Assembly (NCBI GenBank): GCA_051293835.1
Contig: JBPKMA010000002.1
Location: 124,001-188,000 of the forward strand
DNA: 64,000 bases
Origin: DATLZU01 sp051293835
GTDB lineage: Bacteria > Nitrospirota > Nitrospiria > Nitrospirales > Nitrospiraceae
Direction: 5' to 3'
How positions within the stretch are numbered: the stretch's first letter is position 1; each line of letters begins with the position of its first letter. Positions 27,176 through 35,117 of the stretch are shown in pieces. Both the position numbers and the translations under genes were made by a program. A model generated the notes under the pieces. It was not told where the DNA came from. It did no database searches and saw nothing but the letters and a program-made list of their open reading frames with translations.

Positions 27176-27912
27176 CACTCTTTGTCTTCGACACGGACCT
27201 TGTCCGTCCGCACGGCCTTGACGCCGGGTACCAGCCTGGCCGCCTCGGCCGCTTCGAGAATGATTACTTGGTATCGTACCACGCCGCCCAAGGTTACGAT
27301 ACCGTTTTCCGTTTTGACATCAAAGTTGGCGGATTTCAGCGTCGTACTCTTGGCAAAACGTTCCTTCACGTACTGGGAGATCACTTCGTCCTGCTTGTGA
27401 GCGAGCGCTTGTTTGAGCTCCGGCACCACTTCCAACTTGTTGTTCACGGACGCAACACCGTCCACCGATTTGGCAACCTCAGTGGCCGCTATCTTCTCAT
27501 TCTCGCTCGCCACCTTTCCCACGAGGATGACTTGATGATCACTCTGTTCCACTTCGATGTCGTACGGAAACAATTGCGGCGTCGCCATCAGCGCCAGTTT
27601 GACCGTCAGGATCAGCGATGTTCGGGAGGGTTTGGAAGGTTCCTTTGCGGAAGATTCCTGCGCCGGCACATCCTTCTTCTTGGTCGGTCGTTCCTCTTGA
27701 TCCCTGGGTCGCGGTGAGTCAGCAGGCTTGGCCGGTAGAGGTTGTTCCTTCGATCCCTCGGCCGCCGGCTTCTGAACCTTGGCTGGCGGCTCACCCGACG
27801 GTTCCTCAGCTGAAAGAACACCGGCCAAGAGCGGCGGCCAGCAACAGAGCGCGATCACGATGCATAACCGCCACGGCACGAGCAACCAAGAGGAGCGCGG
27901 TGGACAGCCCAT
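27175..27912 (-). CDS. Exported protein with two BON domains
   Basis: The 245-residue protein has a signal peptide (LCIVIALCCWPPLLAGVLSA), a Pro/Lys/Glu-rich spacer (residues 35-95) and two BON domains: the first near 105-165 (FPYDIEVEQSDHQVILVGKV, VDGVASVNNKLEVV) and the second near 180-242 (SANFDVKTENGIVTLGGVVR, VPGVKAVRTDKVRV). BON domains bind phospholipid or stabilise envelopes against stress. It sits between two related MFS genes with overlaps on both sides. A TTG at 27963 would lengthen it and overlap the upstream gene by 11 bases. Confidence 0.8.
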   Translation of the reverse strand: MGCPPRSSWLLVPWRLCIVIALCCWPPLLAGVLSAEEPSGEPPAKVQKPAAEGSKEQPLPAKPADSPRPRDQEERPTKKKDVPAQESSAKEPSKPSRTSLILTVKLALMATPQLFPYDIEVEQSDHQVILVGKVASENEKIAATEVAKSVDGVASVNNKLEVVPELKQALAHKQDEVISQYVKERFAKSTTLKSANFDVKTENGIVTLGGVVRYQVIILEAAEAARLVPGVKAVRTDKVRVEDKE

Positions 27913-27952
27913 CGAGAGAATCACAATGGCAGCGTGCTGAAGGGTCCGCTGC

Positions 27953-29281
27953 TTACCGCACAAGAAGAGGCACCGGGGTAGATGAAACGGGAGCCGCGGT
28001 CTGCGACCGACGGCTGAACACTTCAGCTACCGCGCCCGTTAGAAGCAAAGTCACGCCGATACCTATTAAGCTGGCCACAGGGCCCAGGGAATCGGCCACC
28101 CATCCGAAGCCGGCCATGCCTGCCATTGCGGTTGACATCCCCCCGGTGCTGAACGTGGTAAAGACCCGCCCAAGCAGCCGTTCCGGCGTCAACTCCTGGA
28201 GCATCGCCCAGACGATCGGTGTAAACAGCGCGGTGCTTCCGCCGAAGACCACGACCAAGACGGCCGAGACCACGGGCCGATTGACCAAGCCCAGTCCGCA
28301 GACCGCCAGACCCGCGACGGCCAATGAGCCGGCAATCATACGCAGACGCTCGCGCAGTTCGCCCTGTTTCAGCCAGGCCAATGAGACCGATGCCGCCAAC
28401 ATGCCGACCCCCAGAGCCGACCAGAGCCATCCCATCTCCATAGGGCCGACTTTGAGCAATTGCTTCGCGACCACTGGAAGCAGGAAGACGAACGCACTCG
28501 ACCCGAGAGTGAAAAGGGCGGCGGTCACCATGAGGAAAAACACCGTCCGATGTTGCAGGAACACAAACCGAAAGCCGACCCGGAGATCCTGCAGCATCTG
28601 CAGGGTCTCAGCTTCTCTCTCTTTCCGTCTCCATGATTCCCGCATGCGAATCGGTATCAGACATAACGCCGAAATCAAGAACGTCGCGGCATCGACATAC
28701 AGCACGTTCTGCGCGCCGATGAGCGCGATCCCAACGCCGCTGACCGCTGGCCCGACCAGCAGACCGACATTCGTCGTACTTTGCAGTAAGGCATTGGCTG
28801 CCGTAAACCGGGACCGGGGCACGATCATAGGAATCGAGGAGGCCAGCGCAGGGCCGAAGATTGTGGACACAACCGCAGTGAGAAACACCAGCAGGTACAA
28901 GCGTTCCAACGTCAGCGCGTCAAATGCATAGAGCAGCGGGATCAGCAGAATCATCACGGTACGCACCAAATCCACCGCGATCATGACCGGTTTTTTAGGC
29001 CATCGATCCAGGTAGACCCCGATCAGCGGACCGAAGATCAACGGCGGGACCGTTTGCAGCAACCCCACAACCGTTATCTTCAGCGCCGAGCCGGTCAACG
29101 TGTACACGAACCACAGCAGCGCGACCTTGTTGAGGCTGTCGCCGATCTGTGAGATTGCCTGCCCGGCGAACAGAAGTGCGAAGTCCTTGGTCCTTAACAG
29201 GTGCCAACCGGAAAAACCTTGCGGATCAGGATGAGAATCGTTCTGAGGATCGCGTGAAGTGATGCTCCTTCTGCGCGTCAT
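27953..29281 (-). CDS. MFS transporter, 12-helix efflux type (copy 2)
   Basis: The 442-residue protein is homologous along its length to the MFS gene two places downstream: FALLFAGQAISQIGDSLNKV, TVVGLLQTVPPLIFGPLIGV, YLDRWPKKP and TAANALLQSTTNVGLLVGPA match the same positions. The two therefore come from a duplication. The start ATG overlaps the stop of the glycosyltransferase gene by four bases (ATGA). Exporters of this group move small amphipathic compounds or siderophores; the substrate here is open. Confidence 0.85.
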   Translation of the reverse strand: MTRRRSITSRDPQNDSHPDPQGFSGWHLLRTKDFALLFAGQAISQIGDSLNKVALLWFVYTLTGSALKITVVGLLQTVPPLIFGPLIGVYLDRWPKKPVMIAVDLVRTVMILLIPLLYAFDALTLERLYLLVFLTAVVSTIFGPALASSIPMIVPRSRFTAANALLQSTTNVGLLVGPAVSGVGIALIGAQNVLYVDAATFLISALCLIPIRMRESWRRKEREAETLQMLQDLRVGFRFVFLQHRTVFFLMVTAALFTLGSSAFVFLLPVVAKQLLKVGPMEMGWLWSALGVGMLAASVSLAWLKQGELRERLRMIAGSLAVAGLAVCGLGLVNRPVVSAVLVVVFGGSTALFTPIVWAMLQELTPERLLGRVFTTFSTGGMSTAMAGMAGFGWVADSLGPVASLIGIGVTLLLTGAVAEVFSRRSQTAAPVSSTPVPLLVR

Positions 29282-30402
29282 GGCTGCACTCGGGGATGGA
29301 AGGACAGAGGAGTCTTTCGGTTCATCCGCGACGTCGAGCGAGAGTCGAATTCCGATTCCAGAAAAGTCAATCTCACTTCCTCGCTGAGGATCTGCTCATA
29401 CACATTGAGATAATCTTGCGTCATCCGGTCTGCCGTGAACCGTTCCTCGAATACCTGCCGGCACTGTCGGCGATCGAGGAATCGAACGTGTTCCACCCTG
29501 GAAACCATCTCGTCCAGGGACTCGCAGACGAATCCGGTCAGGCTGTCCTGAATGATTTCCGGGATGGAGCCTCGCCGGTACGCCAGCACCGGCGTGCCGC
29601 AAGCCAACGCTTCAATCAGGACCAATCCGAATGGTTCGGGCCAATCATAGGGCGCCAGCAGCGCGTACGCCCCGCCGAGAAAATCATCTTTCTGATCGTC
29701 TGTGATCTCTCCGATGAACTCGATCAGCGGATGCGACAGTAACGGTTCGATTTCGGCGTGGAAATACTCGCGATCCGCTCGATCGATCTTTGCCGCGATC
29801 TTCAACGGCATGCCAACACGCTTGGCAACCTCGATCGCGTGGTCCGGGCGCTTTTCCGGTGCAATGCGTCCCAGGAATGCCAGGTAACGCCCCGGCTGGG
29901 AATGATAGTGATACAAATTGCGCGGCAAACCGTGGTAGACCGTCGCCTGCCAGTTAGCCCACGGCAACGGCCGCCGTTGGGCATCAGAGATCGAAATCAA
30001 GGACATTTCGGCGTACTCACGGAATACCGGTTCGAGCTCCGGCAGATCGAGCCGCCCGTGGAGCGTCGTGACCACCGGCACCGGACAGCGCCGGGCCAAC
30101 GGGAACCCTAGAAAATCAAGATGCGAATGAATCAGATCGAAATCGCCTGGAGAGCCGAAGACCCTCTCCAACTGGAGAATCAGCGGCGCGTCACGGTTAA
30201 AGACACCGGTATTCAGGCGCAGGGCCTGACGGCAGATCGGCTCCAGCTTGGCCGCCGTGTGGGAATCTCCGCTGGCAAACAGGGTGACCTCGTGCCCTAA
30301 CCTGACCAATTCCTCCGTGAGATACGACACAACACGTTCGGTCCCCCCGTACAGCTTTGGAGGCACGCTTTCCCACAACGGTGCCACCTGCGCGATTCTC
30401 AT
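29278..30402 (-). CDS. GT4-family glycosyltransferase
   Basis: The 374-residue GT-B glycosyltransferase has an N-terminal glycine-rich loop (WESVPPKLYGGTERVVSYL), DLIHSHLDFLGFP, VVTTLHGRLDLPE and a C-terminal nucleotide-sugar site with YLAFLGRIAPEKRPDHAIEV and the EX7E signature in PEPFGLVLIEALACGTPVLA. Members use activated sugars to build glycans or glycolipids, or act in trehalose/sucrose-type synthesis. The acceptor is unknown. It heads the overlapping run with the MFS-BON-MFS genes. Confidence 0.88.
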   Translation of the reverse strand: MRIAQVAPLWESVPPKLYGGTERVVSYLTEELVRLGHEVTLFASGDSHTAAKLEPICRQALRLNTGVFNRDAPLILQLERVFGSPGDFDLIHSHLDFLGFPLARRCPVPVVTTLHGRLDLPELEPVFREYAEMSLISISDAQRRPLPWANWQATVYHGLPRNLYHYHSQPGRYLAFLGRIAPEKRPDHAIEVAKRVGMPLKIAAKIDRADREYFHAEIEPLLSHPLIEFIGEITDDQKDDFLGGAYALLAPYDWPEPFGLVLIEALACGTPVLAYRRGSIPEIIQDSLTGFVCESLDEMVSRVEHVRFLDRRQCRQVFEERFTADRMTQDYLNVYEQILSEEVRLTFLESEFDSRSTSRMNRKTPLSFHPRVQP

Positions 30403-30441
30403 GCTCCGGCTCCTTTCAACTCAGTTCACCACCGCCGCACG

Positions 30442-30732
30442 TTACTGCACCGGCTTGATCGAAAGGGCGCGCCCGTCCGGCATCATTTCTACTTCCACTT
30501 TCTCGCCCGGAACGACCAACCGCTCTCGCTTGGTATCCTTGTTGACCCGCAATCGCACCAGCCGCCCAAACACATCCCGCACCAGATACACTTCTCCCTT
30601 GATGGACAAGAGTTCTCCTTTGATAACCTGAGGGGAAGCTGCCGGTTGCGCAGCCGCCATGGGCATGCCCGGAGAGATTCTCGCGCCTATCACGAAGATC
30701 AGCGCCAGCAACCACCGCCCCAACCCTTTCAT
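30442..30732 (-). CDS. Small exported SH3-like protein
   Basis: The 96-residue protein has a signal peptide (WLLALIFVIGARISPGMPMAAA). The mature 65 residues are beta-rich: VIKGELLSIKGEVYLVRD, LVRLRVNKDTKRERL, VPGEKVEVEMMPDGRA and LSIKPVQ. This is a small SH3 or OB barrel as seen in many Nitrospira-type exported proteins of unknown function. Purine-rich GGAGGGAGAG precedes the ATG. It lies 39 bases upstream of the glycosyltransferase gene and probably starts that operon. Confidence 0.7.
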   Translation of the reverse strand: MKGLGRWLLALIFVIGARISPGMPMAAAQPAASPQVIKGELLSIKGEVYLVRDVFGRLVRLRVNKDTKRERLVVPGEKVEVEMMPDGRALSIKPVQ

Positions 30733-30928
30733 GGGCCGCTCTCCCTCCCCTCGCCCCGGGAAAGGTGACTCGGATGATAAGCCGTCCCATCCTTGTCGTT
30801 GGGTTAGAAATACCCCTTCGCCGGGCTTGGACCAATAGACAAAAACCTGATCGGCGGCCGAATCTTGTCCAGTTCCTTCAACCCCTAAGGCGGAGTAAGC
30901 GTAAGAGCCGCGAAAAAAGGAGGGTGTC

Positions 30929-31342
30929 ATGGATGGTTACGGCAAAAGAATCTTGATCGCGGACGGCGATGAACGTTCACGACACCTGTTGTCGTGCCTG
31001 CTGGAAAGCAAGGGCTACAATGTCTACACCGCCGGGGACGGGCTCGAAGCCTTGAGCGAAATGAAGACACGGCGGTTCGACACCGTCATTACCGACGACC
31101 GTCTCCCGAAACTGAACGGGTTGGAATTGCTCGCGTTAAGCCGGGTGGCATGGCCGGAGACCCCGGTCATCATAGTCTCCGGTGACTTATCGGCCCTTGG
31201 TCCTCAAGCGGTTGAACGGGGCGCCGTTGCCTGGGTTCAAAAGCCTTACGAAGCAGAGGCACTGCTCGAACTCCTTGCCTCCGCCGTGAAGGCGGCAGGG
31301 CCCGAGCGAAGCTGGAAGTCCGGAACCAGAATGGTGGGATGA
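30929..31342 (+). CDS. Single-domain response regulator
   Basis: The 137-residue protein consists of a receiver domain and a short tail. It has the acidic pocket (ADGDE, residues 11-15), phosphoacceptor Asp56 in DTVITDDRLP, the switch Ser in IIVSGD and Lys in VQKPYEAE. There is no output domain, so it would act by protein interaction, like CheY or SpoIIE-type receivers. An AAGGAGGG ribosome site fixes ATG 30929. No histidine kinase is adjacent. Confidence 0.88.
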   Translation: MDGYGKRILIADGDERSRHLLSCLLESKGYNVYTAGDGLEALSEMKTRRFDTVITDDRLPKLNGLELLALSRVAWPETPVIIVSGDLSALGPQAVERGAVAWVQKPYEAEALLELLASAVKAAGPERSWKSGTRMVG

Positions 31343-31805
31343 GCGGGATCTGATCCTCCTGCTCGGAGCGGTCCCGTTACTTGTCTCGGTATCGCCGGCC
31401 GGGCTGAATTGATTTAGCGCTGGCGAAACGCATTGGCTCTTCTCCTCGCGATCGAGAACGTCTTGCGCGAGTTTGAATCTAGAACCACTTACAAGTTTCT
31501 GGATGCCGAATTGAAAGACGAGGAGTTCCAAAATCAGATGGTGCGAGGTCTGTTGTTCGCTGAGTGCGACATCTTCGTGGCGAGCGTGGTGACCAGCGGC
31601 CTCCTCTTGTTGCTGTTTCGACGGTTTTCCCATACCCCTAGCTGCCGCATGGCTCAAGGGACAGCACGGTCGGCCATGTCGCGCCCTAGACACGACTGCC
31701 AGCCGGGTTGATCCCCCGATTTGTTCGGTCTCCCGTATATCGGGCTTGACTTACTGGAAAACCCGCCCTAGCTTAGGGGTTCAAGCACGGTCGCAGGCAG
31801 GACTT
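31343..31805. other. Intergenic stretch, no supported gene
   Basis: A 92-codon frame at 31433-31711 contains a hydrophobic run (FVASVVTSGLLLLLFRRF) and an acidic helix, but it starts at TTG without a ribosome site, and the antisense frame is equally open. I see no family. It may be an eroded gene. Confidence 0.35.
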
Positions 31806-32162
31806 ATGTCGAAAGATACCGACACGACTGGAGAGCGGTCCCGGCAAGGGCGTCAGGCCCTGAGAATTCCGATCCGAATCCCCGCAATCTTTTCGAGCGG
31901 ATATGGCCTGGGTGAAGGAACGGTCGTCAATATTTCCACGCCCGGCTGTGCGATCGAGAGCGAGAAAGCCTTGCGGGTCGGCGACTATATTCGTCCCAAC
32001 GTTTATCTCCCTGACGAACGCCTGTTGCGAAACGTCCGTGCCGCTGTCCGGTGGGCCCAGGGACGGCGATTCGGCGTGGAATTTTTACGCCTCTCAGAAA
32101 AGGAACAGGCCTGTTTGTCCCGCTTGGTCTCGGATCACACCGGCGACAAAAGTCGCTTTTAG
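31806..32162 (+). CDS. PilZ-domain protein
   Basis: The 118-residue protein has both cyclic-di-GMP-binding motifs: RQALR (RxxxR) at the N-terminus and NISTPG ([D/N]xSxxG) near residue 42. AAVRWAQGRRFGVEFLRL closes the barrel and a C-terminal helix follows. It is likely a cytoplasmic cyclic-di-GMP receptor. A damaged PilZ gene follows 136 bases downstream. Confidence 0.85.
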   Translation: MSKDTDTTGERSRQGRQALRIPIRIPAIFSSGYGLGEGTVVNISTPGCAIESEKALRVGDYIRPNVYLPDERLLRNVRAAVRWAQGRRFGVEFLRLSEKEQACLSRLVSDHTGDKSRF

Positions 32163-32298
32163 CCGTGCGTCCCTCCTCCTCTCGTCCCACCCGGTTCTGA
32201 TTCTAGGAAAGAGCTTGTCATCCATTCGACAACGGCCAGAATAGCGCCAGCTGGTTTCACGAAAAGAACAGCGATTTCCGGTCCCGTTTCACGCAGAC

Positions 32299-32589
32299 TT
32301 GACCAGCATCAAGACGCCTGAACATGCCAGGATGGTTCTGGCTCTCTCATCAAGCGGATGTCGTGTAAACAGCCGTCTGTCCGTGTTTACGGGCACGCAA
32401 CTCGGATTGCGCCTTCATCTGCCGGGACGGGCCCTCCTCTTCGTGCGCCCAAAGGACGGTCTGCTGGTGCCGTGGAGAGGAATTCGGCGTGCAATTCACG
32501 AGATAACCTCTCATGAGAACAACCGGCTTCGGGCGGCCGTCCAAGCCCTGAAGAATTGCCTCCAACCTTATCCTTTCCGTTTTGTTTGA
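32299..32589 (+). pseudogene. PilZ-domain gene with compensating frameshifts
   Basis: The open frame (96 codons) contains GCRVNSRLSVFTGTQLGLRL followed by HLPG, then a nonsense-like stretch, then HENNRLRAAVQALK. In a second frame, at about 32470-32506, the genuine PilZ closing motif WCRGEEFGVQFTR can be read. The first frame therefore skips the last strand and returns later. This pair of shifts keeps the frame open but replaces a core strand with unrelated residues. The RxxxR motif region is missing. It is most likely a recent pseudogene. Confidence 0.6.
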
Positions 32590-33123
32590 ATTCCAGATCG
32601 ATGCTGCTTCGCCGATGCTCAGCGGCTGCCCCCTTGTGTTGCGAGGAATCGGGGGACCGGGAGTTACCCCATCAGAACCCTTCTCGGCTCCGCTAACGAT
32701 CGGAAAATCCGTAAAACCTCACGGACTTTGCGCACTCGCTCTTGCGCCGGTGAATAGCTTCGGCAGGAAGGCCACCTGAGATTCCTCAGCAAAGGCGCCT
32801 TTCACGATATCGTTTTCGGACAGATGATAGAGGATACGTGTCTCCGGACTGAGGGCATAAACCGTGGTGGCGAGTTCCAGACCGTTCATGGCCAGCATAA
32901 GCATGTCCGTAATCAGCAGATGAATCCGACCGTAAGATGAGCGTCCGGATCTCCCCGTGTCGCTTCTTCCGCGGGCCAGCCAGACTCCGGCTCGTCCCTC
33001 TCTTTCTCTTGCTCGTACCATGTGCGTCGCCGAGGTCACGCAGATCGAGCGGTTTGCAACGGTTGGGCGGAAGGCGGCCGGGAATTGAAACGATCGCCGG
33101 TGGCGAGCAGAAATCGTTGAAAC
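32590..33123. other. Intergenic stretch with a receiver-domain remnant
   Basis: Apart from the receiver fragment at 32719-32928 (listed separately) no gene is supported. The remaining open frames lack ribosome sites. Confidence 0.45.
32719..32928 (-). pseudogene. Receiver-domain fragment of a hybrid kinase
   Basis: A 70-residue piece reads IHLLITDMLMLAMNGLELAT, SPETRILYHLSENDIVKGAF and VAFLPKLFTGARA. It corresponds to the phosphoacceptor region through the Lys-Pro motif of receiver domains at the end of hybrid histidine kinases; compare IHLLLTDVVMPQMSGPEVAE in the kinase at 52389. MP and KPF are changed to LML and KLF, the sequence before the Asp is absent, and the end is out of frame. Confidence 0.6.
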
Positions 33124-33199
33124 TGGTGAGCCGCCTGGGATTCGAACCCAGGGCCCTCGCCTTAAAAGGGCGATGCTCTACCGACTGAGCTAGCGGCTC
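33124..33199 (-). tRNA. tRNA-Lys(UUU)
   Basis: The cloverleaf is complete: acceptor GAGCCGC/GCGGCTC, D arm GCTC-AGTCGGTA-GAGC, anticodon stem TCGCC/GGCGA with loop CTTTTAA and anticodon TTT, T arm CTGGG-TTCGAAT-CCCAG, discriminator A and encoded CCA; 76 bases. Confidence 0.95.
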
Positions 33200-33285
33200 A
33201 CCTGTTGGAAACGTCCGCCGTTACTGGGCACTCACGCCATCGAAGGGCGGCGCGGCTGCATCTGACCAGTAACGGATCAATAAGA

Positions 33286-34599
33286 CTAGCACTGCCGTTT
33301 CCGGCTTCGGACGGTCAACGGATTGCGGAGAATGATCGTCTGGTCTCGCTTCGAGCCGGTGGAGATAATGTCAATCGGGCAGCCCGCCAGCTCCTCCACC
33401 CGATTCAAATAGCGCTTGGCCTCTGCCGGCAACTTCTTATAACTCGTCATACCAGTCGTGGAACTGCTCCAACCACGAAGAGTTTCATAAACTGGTTGGC
33501 ACTCCGTCAAAACCTGTAGATCAGCCGGCATTTCACGATACAGCCTGCCCTCATGCCTGTAACCCGTACATACCCTCAACTCCTTACACCCATCCAGCAC
33601 GTCGAGCTTGGTCACCGCCAAAGAGGCAAGGCCGTTGACTTTGGTCGCGTATCGGACCAAGACACCATCAAACCATCCGCACCGGCGCGGCCGCCCGGTT
33701 GTCGCACCAAACTCCCTGCCCCGCTCTTGCAGCCCGGATCCGACAGCATCCGTCAGCTCGGTCGGGAACGGCCCACTTCCGACACGCGTCGTATAGGCTT
33801 TGGCGACCCCGAGAACGGCATCGATCTTCGTCGGTCCGACACCTGTGCCGGTGCAGGCGCCGCCCGCCGCAGCGCTGGACGAAGTGACGTAGGGATAGGT
33901 ACCGAAGTCGACATCGAGATGCGTTCCCTGAGCGCCTTCAAACAACACGGTGCGTTTCTCGTCGATCGCCTTGTTCAGAAGTGTGACGGTATCGGCGATG
34001 TAGCCTTTCAGCCGTTCCGCATAGCCCATGTATTGTTGGAACACCTTCTCGAGTTGAAAACCGTCGACCTTGTAGAGTCGTTCGAGAAACCAGTTGATTT
34101 CGACCAGGTTTTCCTCCAGCTTGCGCCGGAACAGCGAAGGATTCAACAGGTCTCCCACCCGGATGCCGATGCGGGCCATTTTATCCGCGTAAGAGGGCCC
34201 GATTCCCCTTCCCGTGGTCCCGATGCGCCGCGAGCCTCTCGATTGTTCCGAGGCCTTTTCAATGGCCTTATGATAGGGCAGGATCAAATGGGCCCGATGG
34301 CTGATCACAAAATTCTTGCCGATTTTGACGCCCTTGGCTTGAAGTCGATCCATCTCCGCGATCAGCGCTTCCGGATCAACCACCACCCCGTTGCCGATGA
34401 TGCACAGCGTTCCCCGGTAGAGGATACCGGAAGGAATCAAATGAAAGACAAACGTGGCCCCCTGGTTGACGACAGTATGGCCGGCATTGGATCCTCCCTG
34501 GTACCGTACCACAACGTCGGCATCGCGAGCCAGGATGTCCACAATCTTGCCCTTGCCTTCATCTCCCCATTGGGTTCCGACGACAACCAGATTACTCAT
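33286..34599 (-). CDS. purA: Adenylosuccinate synthetase
   Basis: The enzyme joins IMP and aspartate with GTP to adenylosuccinate, the first committed AMP step. It has 437 residues. QWGDEGKGKIVD near residue 10 holds the catalytic Asp and the P-loop-like region; GGSNAGHTVV supplies the catalytic His; IGTTGRGIGPSYADK, FEGAQGTHLDVDFGTYPYVT and GWFDGV follow in order, with KLDVLDG near the GTP site. Purine-rich GGGGGAAGG precedes ATG 34599. The gene is flanked by tRNA-Lys and tRNA-Ala. Confidence 0.96.
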   Translation of the reverse strand: MSNLVVVGTQWGDEGKGKIVDILARDADVVVRYQGGSNAGHTVVNQGATFVFHLIPSGILYRGTLCIIGNGVVVDPEALIAEMDRLQAKGVKIGKNFVISHRAHLILPYHKAIEKASEQSRGSRRIGTTGRGIGPSYADKMARIGIRVGDLLNPSLFRRKLEENLVEINWFLERLYKVDGFQLEKVFQQYMGYAERLKGYIADTVTLLNKAIDEKRTVLFEGAQGTHLDVDFGTYPYVTSSSAAAGGACTGTGVGPTKIDAVLGVAKAYTTRVGSGPFPTELTDAVGSGLQERGREFGATTGRPRRCGWFDGVLVRYATKVNGLASLAVTKLDVLDGCKELRVCTGYRHEGRLYREMPADLQVLTECQPVYETLRGWSSSTTGMTSYKKLPAEAKRYLNRVEELAGCPIDIISTGSKRDQTIILRNPLTVRSRKRQC

Positions 34600-34876
34600 C
34601 CTTCCCCCGGCTTGCGCTCTGTTTCTCGCAGAGCCCAAAACGGCTCATCCTATGGATGCTTCTCCTCGTTTGTCAAGCTGCGTGCACACAGCTGCTTTTG
34701 CACAACCGGCGTGAAGTCGAAGCGTGACGACGCGTCCGGCTCTCTCGCGGCGCATAGCGCCAGCCTCGTTCCCCGCTCCCCCTTTCCTTGACTGCCCCGA
34801 AACCACGTGTTAGCATGCGCCAGTCTTTCACGTCACTCGGAACTTATCACTCACACACTCGGCACGGAGAAGGGGT

Positions 34877-34952
34877 GGGGCTGTGGCGCAGTTGGGAGCG
34901 CGCGTGAATGGCATTCACGAGGTCGCCGGTTCAATCCCGGCCAGCTCCACCA
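34877..34952 (+). tRNA. tRNA-Ala(GGC)
   Basis: Acceptor GGGGCTG/CAGCTCC (one G-U), D arm GCGC-AGTTGGGA-GCGC, anticodon stem CGTGA/TCACG with loop ATGGCAT and anticodon GGC, T arm GCCGG-TTCAATC-CCGGC, discriminator A and encoded CCA; 76 bases. Confidence 0.93.
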
Positions 34953-35117
34953 AACCGCGCGGGCTCCCCCTGTTGGCCGCTCTTCGGTTGCTCCTGGTGC
35001 CGACAGATCAGACCCTTCATTGCGAGTGTTTTACGCGCCAACCAACGTCCGGTTGAGCCAGAACTCACCAGACTCTATCGTCGTTGCTGCGCAGGAAAGA
35101 CCCGCCCTGTTTGATTC

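Noticed and set aside
31433..31711. 92-codon plus-strand frame with a hydrophobic helix
   Set aside because: It starts at TTG without a Shine-Dalgarno and the opposite strand is equally open; kept only as a note in the intergenic entry.
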